In this document: one piece after another, positions 50,038 through 62,839 of the stretch | How positions within the stretch are numbered: the stretch's first letter is position 1 | Layout: every line of letters starts with the position of its first letter | Origin: Stenopsyche tienmushanensis | Lineage: Eukaryota > Arthropoda > Insecta > Trichoptera > Stenopsychidae | Assembly (NCBI GenBank): GCA_008973525.1 | Contig: WACJ01000317.1 | Location: 186,001-250,000 of the forward strand | Length of the DNA: 64,000 nt | Direction of reading: 5' to 3' | Made by a program: the position numbers and the translations under genes | The notes under the pieces: model-generated | Databases searched by the model: none | Told to the model about the DNA's origin: nothing | The model's input: the letters and a program-made list of their open reading frames with translations, nothing else

Positions 50038-51600
50038 CTGGAAAATAAATAAAAACGGGCATCGATAAGTCAACAGATCGCTTTTGCAGATCAACAGCAC
50101 CATTGAACGCGGATTTTCAACGATCATCCGAAAGAATGAGGCGTGACGAAACGCAGACGAACATGTGTATGTTTATTTCAGATGCAGTGGTGTTAATGGA
50201 TTCTTCAGATTAGGATGCAAGCGACAATTGTCGGCTCTTTGCAGACAGCCTGCGAGCCTGTAGAATAATAATTAATTGCGACATTTACGGCATGAATTAA
50301 TCATACGTTTTTCCCTTCAATTTATTGCTCTGCAGACATTTCCTACAAGGAATATACTCTACCAAAATATTTAACTTTGAATAAATTTTTAATCGCATTT
50401 ATAACATCTTACAGCATAGCAATCCAAAGCGTAATATGATCCAAGCCCAGAGCGGCATCGAACAAATCAATTATATATATCTAAGCTTATGAAACTTCAA
50501 AGGGGATGCATTTATTTCATTTTGGTTTTTCTTGTATACGCTAACAAAATTTCTATTCATAAATTTGCCCATTTGATTTTGAACCATGCCGATAAGATCC
50601 ATAGCGATTCTGGGCAGAAATTCATGGACTTATATCTGGCGAAAAAATAAATTGGTTTGTGCTATAGGCATTAAGCCTTGCGCTTGGTATACGGATCCAA
50701 AGTTCAACCGGCAAAAGCTCTCACTCGTTTTTAAGGACAAAAATTTCGAATTCAATACGAATGCCTATTTGAAAAGCAGTGAATTCCAATATTTGTTTTC
50801 CATTAAGGCAAATGTATTCGCCTGCTTATCATATTCGTACATATTTGCTCTTCAAAGCGGCGAATAATATCAAAAAATCATCAATGATAATTATGGCGCT
50901 TGCTACGCTTAACAAACATAACACGACGCTCGTTAATTTGATAATTCGACTCTTTTCGCGATCATTCCACTTTGTGAATTATCATAATCTCGCACTAATG
51001 ATCCCATCAAATGGCTTAATTAGCGGAGCTTACGCAATTTTTTTCGGTTTGGATTTTGCGGCACGATTTTCGGCCATGGTTGCGTACTATGAGAATAGAA
51101 TACCCCGTTGGCTATCCATAATTTGATATTCCCCAGACATATCGGGACACAGTTTGCATGCGATTAAATTTTAATTATGTGTGACATTACTTTTAATTCG
51201 AAGTAATTCGCAACACACATACAGCGCAACAATAGCCAACTCGTCTAGCGACACAATCGGGAATGCAAATTGTCTTCTATTTCAATAACAATATGGGTGC
51301 GAAATGTCATAAATTATCCTCGTGAAGCATCGGAAATACGTTTGAACGGCACGCAAATTAATGGTAACGACATCATCACTCCATTGTTATGTGCTATAAG
51401 TAAAATGTGAGGGATAAGCAAAGAGTCATCAGGCATTCAGTGCCTTCGATGGAAAAAATGCTGAGAAAATAGCGTCAACTTGAAGATTGATTAATGGTCT
51501 CAAAAGCACCTCATATGTCTAATTAAAAATGTAATGTGTTGAATCCACACGAAGATTGAGCATAGAATAACAGCTCCAATGCTAATATAAATAGCTGAAC
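50038..51600. promoter_or_regulatory. Intron of the GATA factor, with a candidate regulatory island
   Basis: Starts at the acceptor of the basic-tail exon. From about 50,550 to 51,370 the DNA is of mixed composition, including TTAATTAGCGGAGCTTACGC, and has overlapping plus-strand frames of 93 and 115 codons that match nothing. Most simply this is intronic regulatory DNA. Confidence 0.35.
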
Positions 51601-51619
51601 ATTGAATCTAAAAATACAA

Positions 51620-52230
51620 AGTTTGGTGCAGCCCCCAACAGTCTATTGCAGAACTATGGGCCTCTTCAATATTCATTCGTAGGAGAGGGTTACATCCATT
51701 CTACATACTCCTCATTCGCTTGATATTGAATAGAGTTTCATTTGAAATGCTCACCGAGCAGGTCTCCTGGATGAACGTATCGAAGGGCGCTTTCGCCTCC
51801 GTGTCGATAGGAAAGTGTGGAGGAGATTTGTAAAGACTGACTTTTCCTCGGAAGACTGTGGAAAATGTTCTAGATGACCTTATTGATTCTACTGGAAAAG
51901 GTTTTCTGGAATGCAAAGAGTCCAGTCCTCCTTTCCTAACTAGGCTCTGTCGGGTTAGGGTGAAGATTCGCTCCTACACCAACTGAGGGTGTCTTCCCAT
52001 TTACGTGCAACTTGCTCGAGCGGATTCGAGACTGAGTGGTCTCCTTCTTCAGGTTGACCCTCTTAGTTCAAGGAATGCTTCGTCCGTCATTTTTCCAGGC
52101 CGTCTACTTCTAATTTATCTTATCCTTGTTCTGATTCTGATAGCATGCCGGGGGTTTGTGTTCCTGTTTTGCGATTAGCTTTGAGTTTTGGGTTACGTTT
52201 CGCGGGTGTTGTTTTTATATGCAAATAGTT
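51620..52230 (+). repeat. Old interspersed repeat, probably LINE 3' region
   Basis: Begins with CAGAACTATGGGCCTCTTCA, shared with copy A at 940-1,012, and continues as GC-richer DNA to about 52,230 (GCTTTGAGTTTTGGGTTACG). No reverse-transcriptase block is readable. The extent is judged from composition only. It lies inside the presumed GATA-factor intron. Confidence 0.4.
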
Positions 52231-52979
52231 TTTCCTAGTTGTAGTACTTAGAAGAACCGGGAATACTTTGTGCATGAGGCTGGATAAACCCCTATTACTG
52301 ATGAAAATAATCGCCTTTCTATATCAAAAAAATTGAAGAACACGATAATAAATGAATAAAATGTATTCAAGATCATTATTAATATTATTGTTATAATACC
52401 CATCCAGAAATATATATGTATAATAGAACGTTCATATCTTACGAAAAAAATGCTTTTGCATCTCAAAATGCAATATTGACGTTAATATTCTGTAAAAGTA
52501 TTAAAATTCCATATCATGGAACATATGCTACATTTTAGATTTTTATATTCAAAAGCTGTTGGAGAAATTGAAGAAGCTGAATTAGAATTAATCATCACGG
52601 TGATAGTTACGCACAATTGTTTGCATTTATATTGATCAAACTGCCTGTCAAGAACTAATTATGTCACACTGTATGAATATGTATGACTTATTATATCTTG
52701 AAACTGTCGACAATGCCTAATAAAAATTTGTTTATAAATTATATGCAATATTGTTTAAAAATATATGTATAAATATGATAATAAGGGCTGATTTACAAAC
52801 ATCGGGGGTTAAAAATATGTTTTATAAAAATATTTGCACTATGAGCTAATCGTAGACGACGACTGCAATTCTAAATGCATCTAACAGTATTTCAAATGAC
52901 ATCTCTGCCAGGAAAAATTGCCATGATGCATAATGATAAAAACAAATGTATTTCCCATATCAGACCACTATATCTTAAA

Positions 52980-53260
52980 CTATAGTGTTGAATGCGGCGG
53001 CTGATATTGTTTGTACGGCATGGCGATGCACTTATGCATATTTATAAATGCATTTGTCAGTCGGCGCGATGCGCCAAGCCGGCTAGCACAGACCGAGGAC
53101 GATTAGCAATAAAAAGTCACATAAAAAGGACGATGCACTTTTTGCACGCGCTGATGACATTTTAAGCGATGCAACCTAGATGCACTCGCCGCCACCGAGT
53201 ACCGCTAGTGTTAACACTCCCAATGCCACCAAATTCCACCGTCGTTGAGACATATCGATT
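52980..53260. promoter_or_regulatory. Candidate regulatory island with GGCGC palindrome and GATGCA repeats
   Basis: Contains GGCGCGATGCGCC at 53,063-53,075 and several GATGCA motifs within 170 bp. GGCGC-type sequences can bind Brinker, a repressor in the Dpp pathway, which is known to control pannier in flies. The link here is inference. Confidence 0.3.
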
Positions 53261-54719
53261 GCTTAATTGCTTCAACGTCTGAAGGCTAATTTTATAGTGA
53301 ATATTTCTGTCATTTTAAGCCTTAAAAGTGTCGTTATATACTGTAAGTACAAAATCATGGCAAATAAAATTATGACTATCTTGAAAAATTTTAATCATTG
53401 CTTTCATTATAATGCAAAATAGATCGTATAATAATACAAAATCAATTTTTAAATGAATCTCGTTAAGTCGATATTAGAACGCCCCTCATTCTGATAGTCA
53501 ATTGTTACATTAATAAGCCATAGGTGTCCCCAATTGAATAAATCAATATCGAAAAACGTTTATGTAAATTTGATCAACTTAAAGATTTTGTATTGCAAAT
53601 ATCAAAATTCAGACTGAAATATAAATTCCAGATAGGATTAAATTAAAAATTGAAAACATCTTTTATTTAAATTTTATTTGATTTTGTAACTTCTTAAGGC
53701 CTTATTTATTATTGATAGTTATAATTTTAAGAGTAAGATATTATACTCATTTTAAACCTAAATGTCTATAATAAGAGTTTAGGAACTAAATCACTATGGC
53801 AATACTTGTACACCTACAATGTGGATCTTTTACGCCCTTTTACGCTTTATTTTAATTAAATTGGTATTTGTACTATTAAATTAAATTAAATTTAAATAAT
53901 TGCATTTAAATAGATGCTTTTGGGTAATAATCGACGTCGCAAAGGTTTCATCTTGGAGCCAAGTTTCGAGGCGTAGATCCAATCTGAGCAAAGTTTACCC
54001 TAACAAAGTCGGCAAGGCAGCCAGTTAGACGCATTGTTTCAACATTCCAAGTTTTACCAACTTCACTTCCTGACAGCGTTTCAATTTCCTCCTCACAATG
54101 CATCATCACAATGTGCACAGACATATCAAGATTTGTTCAATTTGTTTTTTTTTTAATGAAAGGCTGCCTTCCCAGAACGCAGTCATTGATACATGTTACA
54201 TTAATATAAAACACTTTTTGTTGCCGTCGCTTATGCAACTTTGCCAGAGGATGCTGTCGAAGATCTAAATCCTCACAATTGAATTCCCAATAAAATGCCC
54301 TTGGATTAATGCAACTGTGACTTTTATCCAAAGCGAGTGATTTAAAACAATTTTAATAGGATATGATGGATGTTGAAGTTAAATTCCATCAATGTGATAG
54401 CATCACAAGCAGCTGACTTCATAAAATTCTATATGAATTTCACATGAAAAACTATATTAAATTTTCGTTTTGTTTCATAATCTGACATAGTTATGTGGTG
54501 CGATTACGAAACTCGGCGAAAAATAATGAAACCCAGCATTTTTCCGCAAAGTTTCATTCAATTCACACATTTTTCTAAATAATAGTGACGATAAGAAATC
54601 GCCAGAATTCATCAGCGAATATTTTGATGAAATGTTTATTTTTTTCCACTATTTTATACTTTTTAATAAGATGCCTATCATAATGCGTTCGTGTTTTCCT
54701 TTATTTTTCATTTTCGTAT

Positions 54720-55030
54720 TCACCGAAACACGATTTGGGTCCACGATATAAATCGGGGCCTACACGAAACCGACTCACTAGACTGTGCAAATCAAAAATT
54801 CTCATCACGCTATTTTATATCACAATTTATTTTTTACCTCACCTCATTGTAAAATATTTTCTATAATATTCAAAACTTGTTTCCATACTTGTAGATAGTG
54901 GAGATAAGTTCAAACAGTCCGGGTGCATCGGCCGTAAGATCTGATGATGTTCACGTTTTGCTAAAATTTCGGATGTATATTTTCATCGCGTTGTTTGGGA
55001 CTTATCGTATAATTGAAATAGTCATCTTCT
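54720..55030. promoter_or_regulatory. Candidate regulatory patch
   Basis: Slightly GC-richer DNA with AGATAAGT (a GATA-type site) near 54,902. No coding frame. Weak evidence. Confidence 0.2.
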
Positions 55031-56079
55031 GATATTCATCAGTTGTTGATGATGATACGAAATGATGTATTCGTAATAGATGGCTTCTTTAAAACAAAAC
55101 CTTCAAAAGTGTGATCATTATGGAAGGAGATTAATAAAACGTGTTAATGGAAAACAGTCATCGCGCACAGTAATAATGATTCTGTACTGATATGATATTT
55201 TGTTCGCAAAATTAACATTTTCATATCATTTATTTCATGTATTTGCGAATAATACTTGATAATTAATCAGAATTAAGTTAAGTATATAAATTTGAGAATT
55301 TAATGACACAATGAATTAAAGAAAGTTTTATATATTCGTATTAATTTTCACGTATATAAAGAATCACATTATAAAATAGATGATTATTCCATGAAAATTA
55401 TCAATTTGAGGTCAAAAACAATCATATTATAATCATTTCAATTCTAATGTAGACATACTACATATCCAATGCCATACTATGAATTACTGTCAATGTAAAT
55501 GGCGTGTTGAATTGATCAATTTGTTAATTGAAATATTATGACTTATGATTAAGAATCAGCTGTAAATAAATGTTTGAAGCATCAATCATTATAAGAACTG
55601 TGAGCAAAGATAACCTTGATTGTCCAATGAAATAATCATTGAATAAATTTGATAAAATAGTAGTATAATTAATCGCAATTCAATCGCCATTATTGAAAAA
55701 ATGCATTCAAATTACAGTCCATATTATGTTATAATTTAATTAATGATGTAGAATATATCAACTTAATAATATTTGACGAATAAGTTCACTTTAAACCTTT
55801 GCCAATAAAACAATACATTCAAACAGCGTGATAATTCTTAACGCCTCTCTATACAGTTTTGGATCGAAATCAAGCTATTGAAAAGATTTTCATCGTCTAA
55901 TTAAATTTAAAAGATCGAAATCAATAATGTTTCTGATCGATCGATATAAAAAATCTTGATTTTCTAGTTCTGAAAATATACTGGGAAAATTTTGCTACTC
56001 ATGTTTTTCAAAAGTATTTATATCATTTTAAAATAACAATAATCAACAACTTATTTTTTGCCAATTAAATCTCCAATGA

Positions 56080-57060
56080 AGATCCCAGCCCTCAACAACG
56101 AAAGGGTTGATTCTTTAAAATCCATAATCTTTATGGATCGTTGAGAGAAAACTGATCAGTCTTAAGGCCAAGAGTTGGCGCCACGCGGCATAATTTTCAA
56201 CGTCGTTGAAAATGTCATATTTTACCTATTTCCTCATAACCATTCCCATATCGTCCTGCGTCGGTTCACGTCCTCCAAATGCCGGCTATTCATCAAGCTT
56301 AATTCGGCGAATCAAAAACCGAAAGCTGTCCGTTTAGCATTCACCCCTTCGCGTGTTTGATCGTCGACAATGGGATCTCAGACCGCCAGGAAGCAAGGAG
56401 TGTGGCGCTAGACCGCCAGGACGAGGGACAATGGACCGAGGACTTTGATGGTGCCGCCCAGCAAGAGCCCGGCTTCCTGCATTTCCTGGAACCGGGGTTT
56501 AATGACTTGTCGCGCCGTTAAAACCCGCGAGACAACCCATAAATGTTAATTGAATAATTGCATCTCGCATACCTACTGTTTGGACGAACTAAACAAGCTG
56601 TCCATTCTGCGCGACTCTTCTGCTGCTGGACGAATGCAAAGGACCGTTATCCGCGCTAAATGGAGCCATGCCGAGCTCTAGGCCCTGATTCAAGGCAATT
56701 AAAAATAATTATCGACTCTCCGAATTGAATTAATTTGCATATTTACATAACGATTGCGCTCTGATCTGATTTGTTTCATTCTTGACCGATATTCGATGCA
56801 AAAGAGATAAGTCGCTGTTGCGCAAGAGTGGCGGTCAAGTACGAGTGCAGTTTTGCTCATAAAATATTTCCCCATTATAGTATGCATTTAATCAATGGGA
56901 ATGCACTTTAGTGATTCACAACTGCATTGTTTTCACAGGCCAGGAGCGCGTAGTTTATTGTACGATTGGGCTTGATATGTATGCAGTCAGCATGCAAGGT
57001 GTATTGCCATTCAAATGCGCTTTTCGGCAGACTCAGTTTTGACTTAACCCCTTAACAGCC
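56080..57060. promoter_or_regulatory. Large GC-richer island in the presumed intron
   Basis: Includes the palindrome TGGCGCCA (56,176-56,183), a Brinker-type match on both strands, a direct repeat of AGACCGCCAGGA (56,380 and 56,412), and GGTGCCGCCCAGCAAGAGCC. Minus-strand frames were checked for GATA zinc-finger sequence and contain stops and no CxxC pair, so it is not the missing exon. Best read as candidate enhancer DNA. Confidence 0.3.
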
Positions 57061-57479
57061 AACATAATAGCTGTCTTTTTAAAATTTTCAATGATAAATT
57101 ACAAGAAAAAAATATTATAAGAATAAAAAATTAATTTAAAAAATCCTATTATCCAACGAGAGCCTTATTTTCAGGTATTTAAAAAATATAAATTTTCCAT
57201 GCAAAATACTAGAGTAAGAACATACATTACTTCAATTAACAAATACCTTATCATTTTACATCCCCATTTTATTTTAACAATGTTCATTCAAATGATGATG
57301 CTACAAAGTAAATCAAAAATCTTTTCGATGGAAATAAGTTGATTAATTTCACATTAAATTCCACACTGAAACCTAATTTATATTTCATTGGCATTCATTT
57401 TGATTGAATATTTTCTTTAGCGAGTTTATAAATCGTTATACTTTAAATCAAATGAGATTGAAAAATATATGCGACATTT

Positions 57480-57645
57480 GTGCAATATTGGGCAGGTCAT
57501 GTAGCAAAGCGAATATATGAAGGAAGCATATCGTGTATAAAGAATAATAGCTAGATGGGTGGATGAAATTATAAGAATGATGAGATTGATTCAGGATAGA
57601 GATTAATGGGAAAGATTAGTAGAGGCGTTTGTCATACATTAGACT
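57480..57645 (+). pseudogene. RTE-like LINE, C-terminal end of the polyprotein
   Basis: One frame reads YWAGHVAKRIYE. A shifted frame then reads RWVDEIIRMMRLIQDRD, a stop, and WERLVEAFVIH followed by TAG. This matches the C-terminus of many insect LINE proteins (WxGHVAR, then GRP..RW.DDI, AQDR..W..L.EAYVQQ). The order and spacing are right, with stops and a frameshift showing decay. It lies in the presumed GATA-factor intron. Confidence 0.65.
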
Positions 57646-58199
57646 CTATTGGACTGAATGATGGTGATAAATTGGCTCATTTATTTGTTAAACAATGCAT
57701 TAAATGCAGATTTTATGCGCTTAAACTATTTTTTATCATGTCCAGATACTGTCGTAAAATTATTTTAAAAAATCCAGATAGTAAAATAAACGTCGATTTT
57801 CCATATGTAATTTGGAGTCGAAACTAGTGCCTTATCTATTCAATACTTAAGCCACTATAATAACTTAATAAGATGTCTATTCTTTCATTCCAAGCAGTAA
57901 TTAGATTTGACATTCTCGCGAAGATGATGGATAGTTATTTGTTAGCCAGACAATTATCACCATTCGATCAATCAATTTGATTTATAAAATTTAGCGCAAT
58001 AAACCCATATTTATTCACTTGAAGCAAGGTCACAATAACAAATTATACACCTAGTGCTTAAATCGCCATTTAGAATGGCTCCTTGATGAATCGCAAGGAT
58101 TACATAATCCATGTTACATATTTGAACACGATCCCATACATTTATGGGCTTTCTTTGTGGTCGCATGCAAGCATAGCGCAATTTTTTATGTTCGAAGTT

Positions 58200-58690
58200 G
58201 ACAACTGAATAGGATTTACACTTATGTATTCAGAGTGCTCCCGATTCCTCGTGTCGTATTTTATAACCGTTGTAGTTTACTAGAATGCAACGCTTATTGC
58301 ATTCGACGCACTCTGAATGCACAAGTGCCGTCTGGCCTCCTGCGCATGACCCGAATTGCGCAACGAAGGAAGTTAACAACCGAAAAACCCATATTAACCC
58401 ATCGGGGAGATCTCCTTGTAGGGGGGTCTCTTGAAAAGGATGTAGCAAAAGACTGAAGACCATTTAAGGAATCGATCATAGCTTGATTGGGAGCATACAA
58501 ACTTATTGCCAAATTAAAAAAAATACTCTTAAGAATTGCATTAAACTGAGGGGAGTTCGCCCTAGGTCCTAGGGCTCCCCCTATAAAAAAATCCTGGATA
58601 TGTTGACTTGTTAACTTATGCTTTAATTTCAACCTCAATATGCCCAAGGGCAAAAATTTGCAACATTCTTAAGGGGGCTCAAATTTATGC
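58200..58690. repeat. Possible old repeat with internal inverted repeat
   Basis: GC-richer DNA with GAATGCAA and TTGCATTC (58,283-58,304) as an 8-bp-arm hairpin. A minus-strand frame of 119 codons includes FFIGGALGPRANSPQFNAI, which reads like decayed repeat protein, but I cannot name a family. Confidence 0.3.
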
Positions 58691-59639
58691 TTTTCATAAA
58701 AGGGGAACATTTATTTAAGATATTAAATTACGATGAATTACAAGAAAAAAAATTATTTAGGCCAAATATCAATAGATTTTTTTCCATTCATATAACGCCT
58801 GATTTGCTTAAAATATTTGCTCAAATTAAAATATCATTTTATTCGACCATTTATCGAATGAGTTATTAACAGAATTACGATTCACATCATGGACAGTTTA
58901 TGTCCAATAAATTTTTAATGGATCTTCGCTTCCTTTTTGCCTTGAAAAAGGCGATAAATCCACAAGACAATACACCTTTCTTCGACCGTCCATATAATAT
59001 TTCATTTGATGCGTCGGAGCGCAAGATTCATCATCGATGAAATATTTCCGAGGTTCATAAATAAAATGTATTTTTACAGAAAAATAGTGCTATTAATCGT
59101 TCTCGTCGAGGAAGCTGAAGCATTGGAGATGGAACAGAAAGAGTTTTTTTTTATTGCTCGCATTACTGGGAATATTTGGTAAGTCGATTCATGGGTAATT
59201 AAAGAAACACAGTAGTTTGCTTGACTCACATCCGACTGAATTAGTGTTGTGAGTTAAATACCCCAAGTCAGTGGTTCTACTTGTGCGGTTTCAGGGCTCG
59301 ATCTTATTTTTTGAGAATCAAATCATTTTGTAGCCTATCGATTACACAACGATGACGCAATTTGTTATTATTGGATTTTTATCAAATGACGCACATATCT
59401 TTTAACTTTTCTATTTAAATTCTATTGAATGAAATGGTTTAGGGTGATTTTCGATCACTTTTAATCAACGTGGATAAGATAACAAATAGATGATGTGATA
59501 AATTGTCGAAACGACCTTTAGATTTTTATTTATAAGACGATGAGTAAGCATGTGTTATTCAATCAAAAGCGATCAAAAATATTTATCTATAAGATTGACG
59601 GGATTGTCGGGGTATTTTTTGTAGATTTAAATTGTGGCA

Positions 59640-60040
59640 GAATCATCGTCGATTTGTTAAAGGTTTACAACAGCCACACGGCGTAGCATTTGCATTAGAG
59701 ACGCTTCGTTCATGTTTTGTAAACACATCTTCGGGTTGGCCAACGAGGTCTGTCCCTGGTTACGGTACGGTTTGTTTCTTCATTACCAAATTACGCAAAT
59801 GGCCATTGTAACAAAACGTTTGATGCGTCTTCAAATATGGCACATTTGGAAACATTATTTGCCGCGAATTAAAAGCCACTTAAAAGTGTGCCATTGCGAA
59901 ATGGAAATCATTTGTCGATTTGAAAGAAACGCGCCGATGTTTGAGGCAATTATGCAAATCCATCGCAAGGAAAAAGTTCTTCGGTTGGCCGATTTCTACG
60001 ATCAATCTATTTCGTGCTTTTAAAGCACAATGTTAAAGCA
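59640..60040. promoter_or_regulatory. Candidate regulatory island
   Basis: Mixed-composition DNA with a 103-codon plus-strand frame that shows no family resemblance and a non-biased third position. Most likely non-coding intronic DNA. Confidence 0.22.
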
Positions 60041-61779
60041 AACGCTTATCTCTCTAATACTGAGTGGATCTATTATTAATCTTTAGTCATTTTACAATAA
60101 TAGTTTGAGTTTATGGAGCACTTTCACAGCATGGGATTCAAATACATTAATACTTCTTCTTGTAGCAAAATTAATTATTTACACATTCAGCAAAATTATG
60201 CTTATAAAACCATTAAATTCTACTCATTTAATAAACTGTTTCTAAGAGCATCGATAATTCCAAAATAATAGCAACCATATATTCATCGTCACAACGATCA
60301 CAATCTTTATGATTCAAATATTGATTAAATACAGCTTGTTTTACTTAGTAAAACTTTGTTAAAAATATGTATATCCAAAAATATTATTCTATTAGTGTAT
60401 AACGTACCATTAACGATGATTTTTATATTGGAAAGTTTGCATATTTCCACACAGTAATGATGCCTTGTGTACAAATTTAAATAATAAATCTATTTTGACA
60501 ATTGGCAATGCCATTTAAATTCAATTTTAAAATGAGAATATCTCTCATAGTGCAGGATGTCGATATATCGTCATTGCTAGTGCTTATGAAAATAGCCAAC
60601 GACAATACCAACTTTCAACTCGTAAAGCGAGAAAACTATCTCAAAATAGCTCTTTTTTAATAAATAAGTATATTTTAAAGGAATAATTTAATGTAAAAAA
60701 TATCTTAACTTATATCATCGATTGAATGGGGAATAAAGTGTAACAAAATAACTTAAAATAACAATACATTTAATAATATTTCGATTTGACATTAATTTAG
60801 GAGTGTGGATAAATATAAGGATATGAATGGCTTAGATTAATGAATATGTGGCTGTAATATGATTAGGATGATAATAATAATTAGTTATAAATATCATATT
60901 AATATATATAAAGATTTATAAAGGTATTAGATTATAAATATAAATAATACTAGAATATTGATGTTAAACTAACTAAACGTGTCATTTTTTTTGTAACAGA
61001 CTTCATGAGATTATCGTTTAGTTTTGTCAAATTATTTCATTTCAACATTAATTTTATGTTAAATTCTTTAATATGCTTTATATTACATGTTCTATATCAA
61101 ATTATAACCGAAAAATCACTCTTCTTGCTTGCAAATACGGTTTATAAATGAAAATTGATTTCTCCACTTTTTCTAATGATTTTCAATTCATATTATTTAT
61201 ATGATTTTTCATAAATATTCCAATACATTGGCATCCTTAATTTCGTAAATATAATTTTCTATAACCTTATTAGTTCGGCATTTTTGGTTTAGATACAGTA
61301 TTTTCCATCAGCACTCAAAGGAATATCAATTACGAATTAATTGCATTTTATTTGCAATAAAAGACGAGATTTAATTTATTGGTTTTTAAGGGTAGTTAAT
61401 GAATAGAAATATTTTGATAAATAAAAATAAATTAAAAAATACGTTTTTTCTCATTTTTCAAACGATGAGTTTATATGCGGACGCGATAGATGGCAGCAGC
61501 GTTCGTATTAGACAATGGCTCTCGGTTATATATTTCCTTCTGGCCTTTCCGGTAGCAATACTCGTTAAATATGTTATTAATGCGAAAAATTAAATATGGC
61601 TCGATGCAAAAGCGATAATGATACATTTTTCCAAGGCGACGGCTCTGGAACATATGTCTTTGGACGCCACTGAGCTATTAGTGAAAAATATCCGACATAC
61701 AAGAAATGGGTCTTGTGCCTGGCTAATAGGGCGATCATCACATAAGATAAGTGGTCTCATATTTTTTAAGGATCGAAAA

Positions 61780-62230
61780 CAGAGAAGTAACAGTCGTCGT
61801 GCTATGGAGCGTGGTCAACCGTGGGCCGTGGCCTGTCGGCGGCCGCCAGAAGGATTATTTATGGCCCGCGGCCCGCCGGTGGGCCCCGCTAATGGACCAA
61901 GACCGAAGGGTTCGCATTTATAATTAACAAACCGTAAATCAAATAGGGACGTTGTCATCTTCAAACAATCATTGCCCTTCATTTATCTCTGCATTTATTG
62001 GGCTTGAAGCTGCAACAAATTGTTAAATCCGATTTTCCGGGTGCGCCCATTAACACTTCGACTGTCAAACGTTTCCTTTTCAATTAACTTCAAAATCCAA
62101 TTTGCAGGCATTGCGGATATCGCAATATGTATTTATGTAAATCTGCAATGTTGAAGTTATGGCTCGCTGTATTTTTGGAAGCTACAATTCCGAGAAGTAC
62201 GCAGGCGGTCGTCGCGTTATCCTAGCTTAT
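61780..62230. promoter_or_regulatory. GC-rich island with GGCGGCCGCC
   Basis: The palindrome GGCGGCCGCC (61,838-61,847) sits in a run of GCCC/GGGC motifs (61,820-61,905) of the kind that can bind Mad or Brinker. It is followed by GGATATCGCAATATG and CGTTATCCT. The plus-strand frame over it is compositionally odd and matches nothing. Regulatory role is inference. Confidence 0.28.
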
Positions 62231-62329
62231 ATGTAAAATAATTTATTCATTAATTTTTCCTTGCTGCAATTGAGCACGTTTGCAATCATATTTAATAAAA
62301 TACGTATATATTTAGCATTTACAAGCTGA

Positions 62330-62830
62330 CCGTCCTTTGTCAAGTGCCCTGTCGAATTCCTCCACTTGTCACTAATTGGTCGCATCTGGTAGATAGATGG
62401 TAAAACACCGCCTTTTACAATTTATCTCAAGCAAGAAACACTGTCTACAGACGATGCAATTAAGAAATCGTTTGTTTTATTAATGACTGAATTAATGCTC
62501 GTGCGGAGACTTACTGATTTGCACAGCATCCGTGATGCATAAAAAACAATTACAATACGCAAAATATACATAAATTAGAGCCACTGTTCAAAAGCGATAC
62601 AGTTACGGAATGCGGGGGAGGCAAAAAAGCGGATTTGCAATTGTAAAATTGTGCCAATTCTGCGATGGCTGCGAAGTGGTTAAACGAGAATAATTCGCTA
62701 ATATTCTTCACACGCTGCCGTTGTTGCGATGGCGTTAAGGCCGCTAAGGATCTCACCTACAGGACTCTTCATCATCAGGAAACTGATTTACAGGACAGCC
62801 AGTAGCAGGAGTGAGATTTAAACACTCGCC
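62330..62830. promoter_or_regulatory. Candidate regulatory patch
   Basis: Moderately GC-richer intronic DNA including GAATGCGGGGGAGGC near 62,610. Checked on the minus strand for GATA finger motifs; none seen. Confidence 0.2.
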
Positions 62831-62839
62831 TTGTTACCT

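Noticed and set aside
50586..51126. Plus-strand gene from two overlapping frames of 93 and 115 codons
   Set aside because: The frames overlap in different phases and resemble nothing known; they lie inside the minus-strand gene's presumed intron.
56080..57060. The missing GATA zinc-finger exon
   Set aside because: Minus-strand frames contain stops and no CxxC...CxxC pattern.
58294..58653. A 119-codon minus-strand gene
   Set aside because: Reads like a decayed repeat with an internal hairpin and has no recognisable domain.
59712..60023. A 103-codon protein-coding gene
   Set aside because: No family resemblance, no codon bias and no splice context; likely a chance open frame in intronic DNA.
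61618..61923. A 101-codon protein rich in Arg, Gly and Pro
   Set aside because: Composition follows the local GC-rich motif run; no homology and no conserved block.
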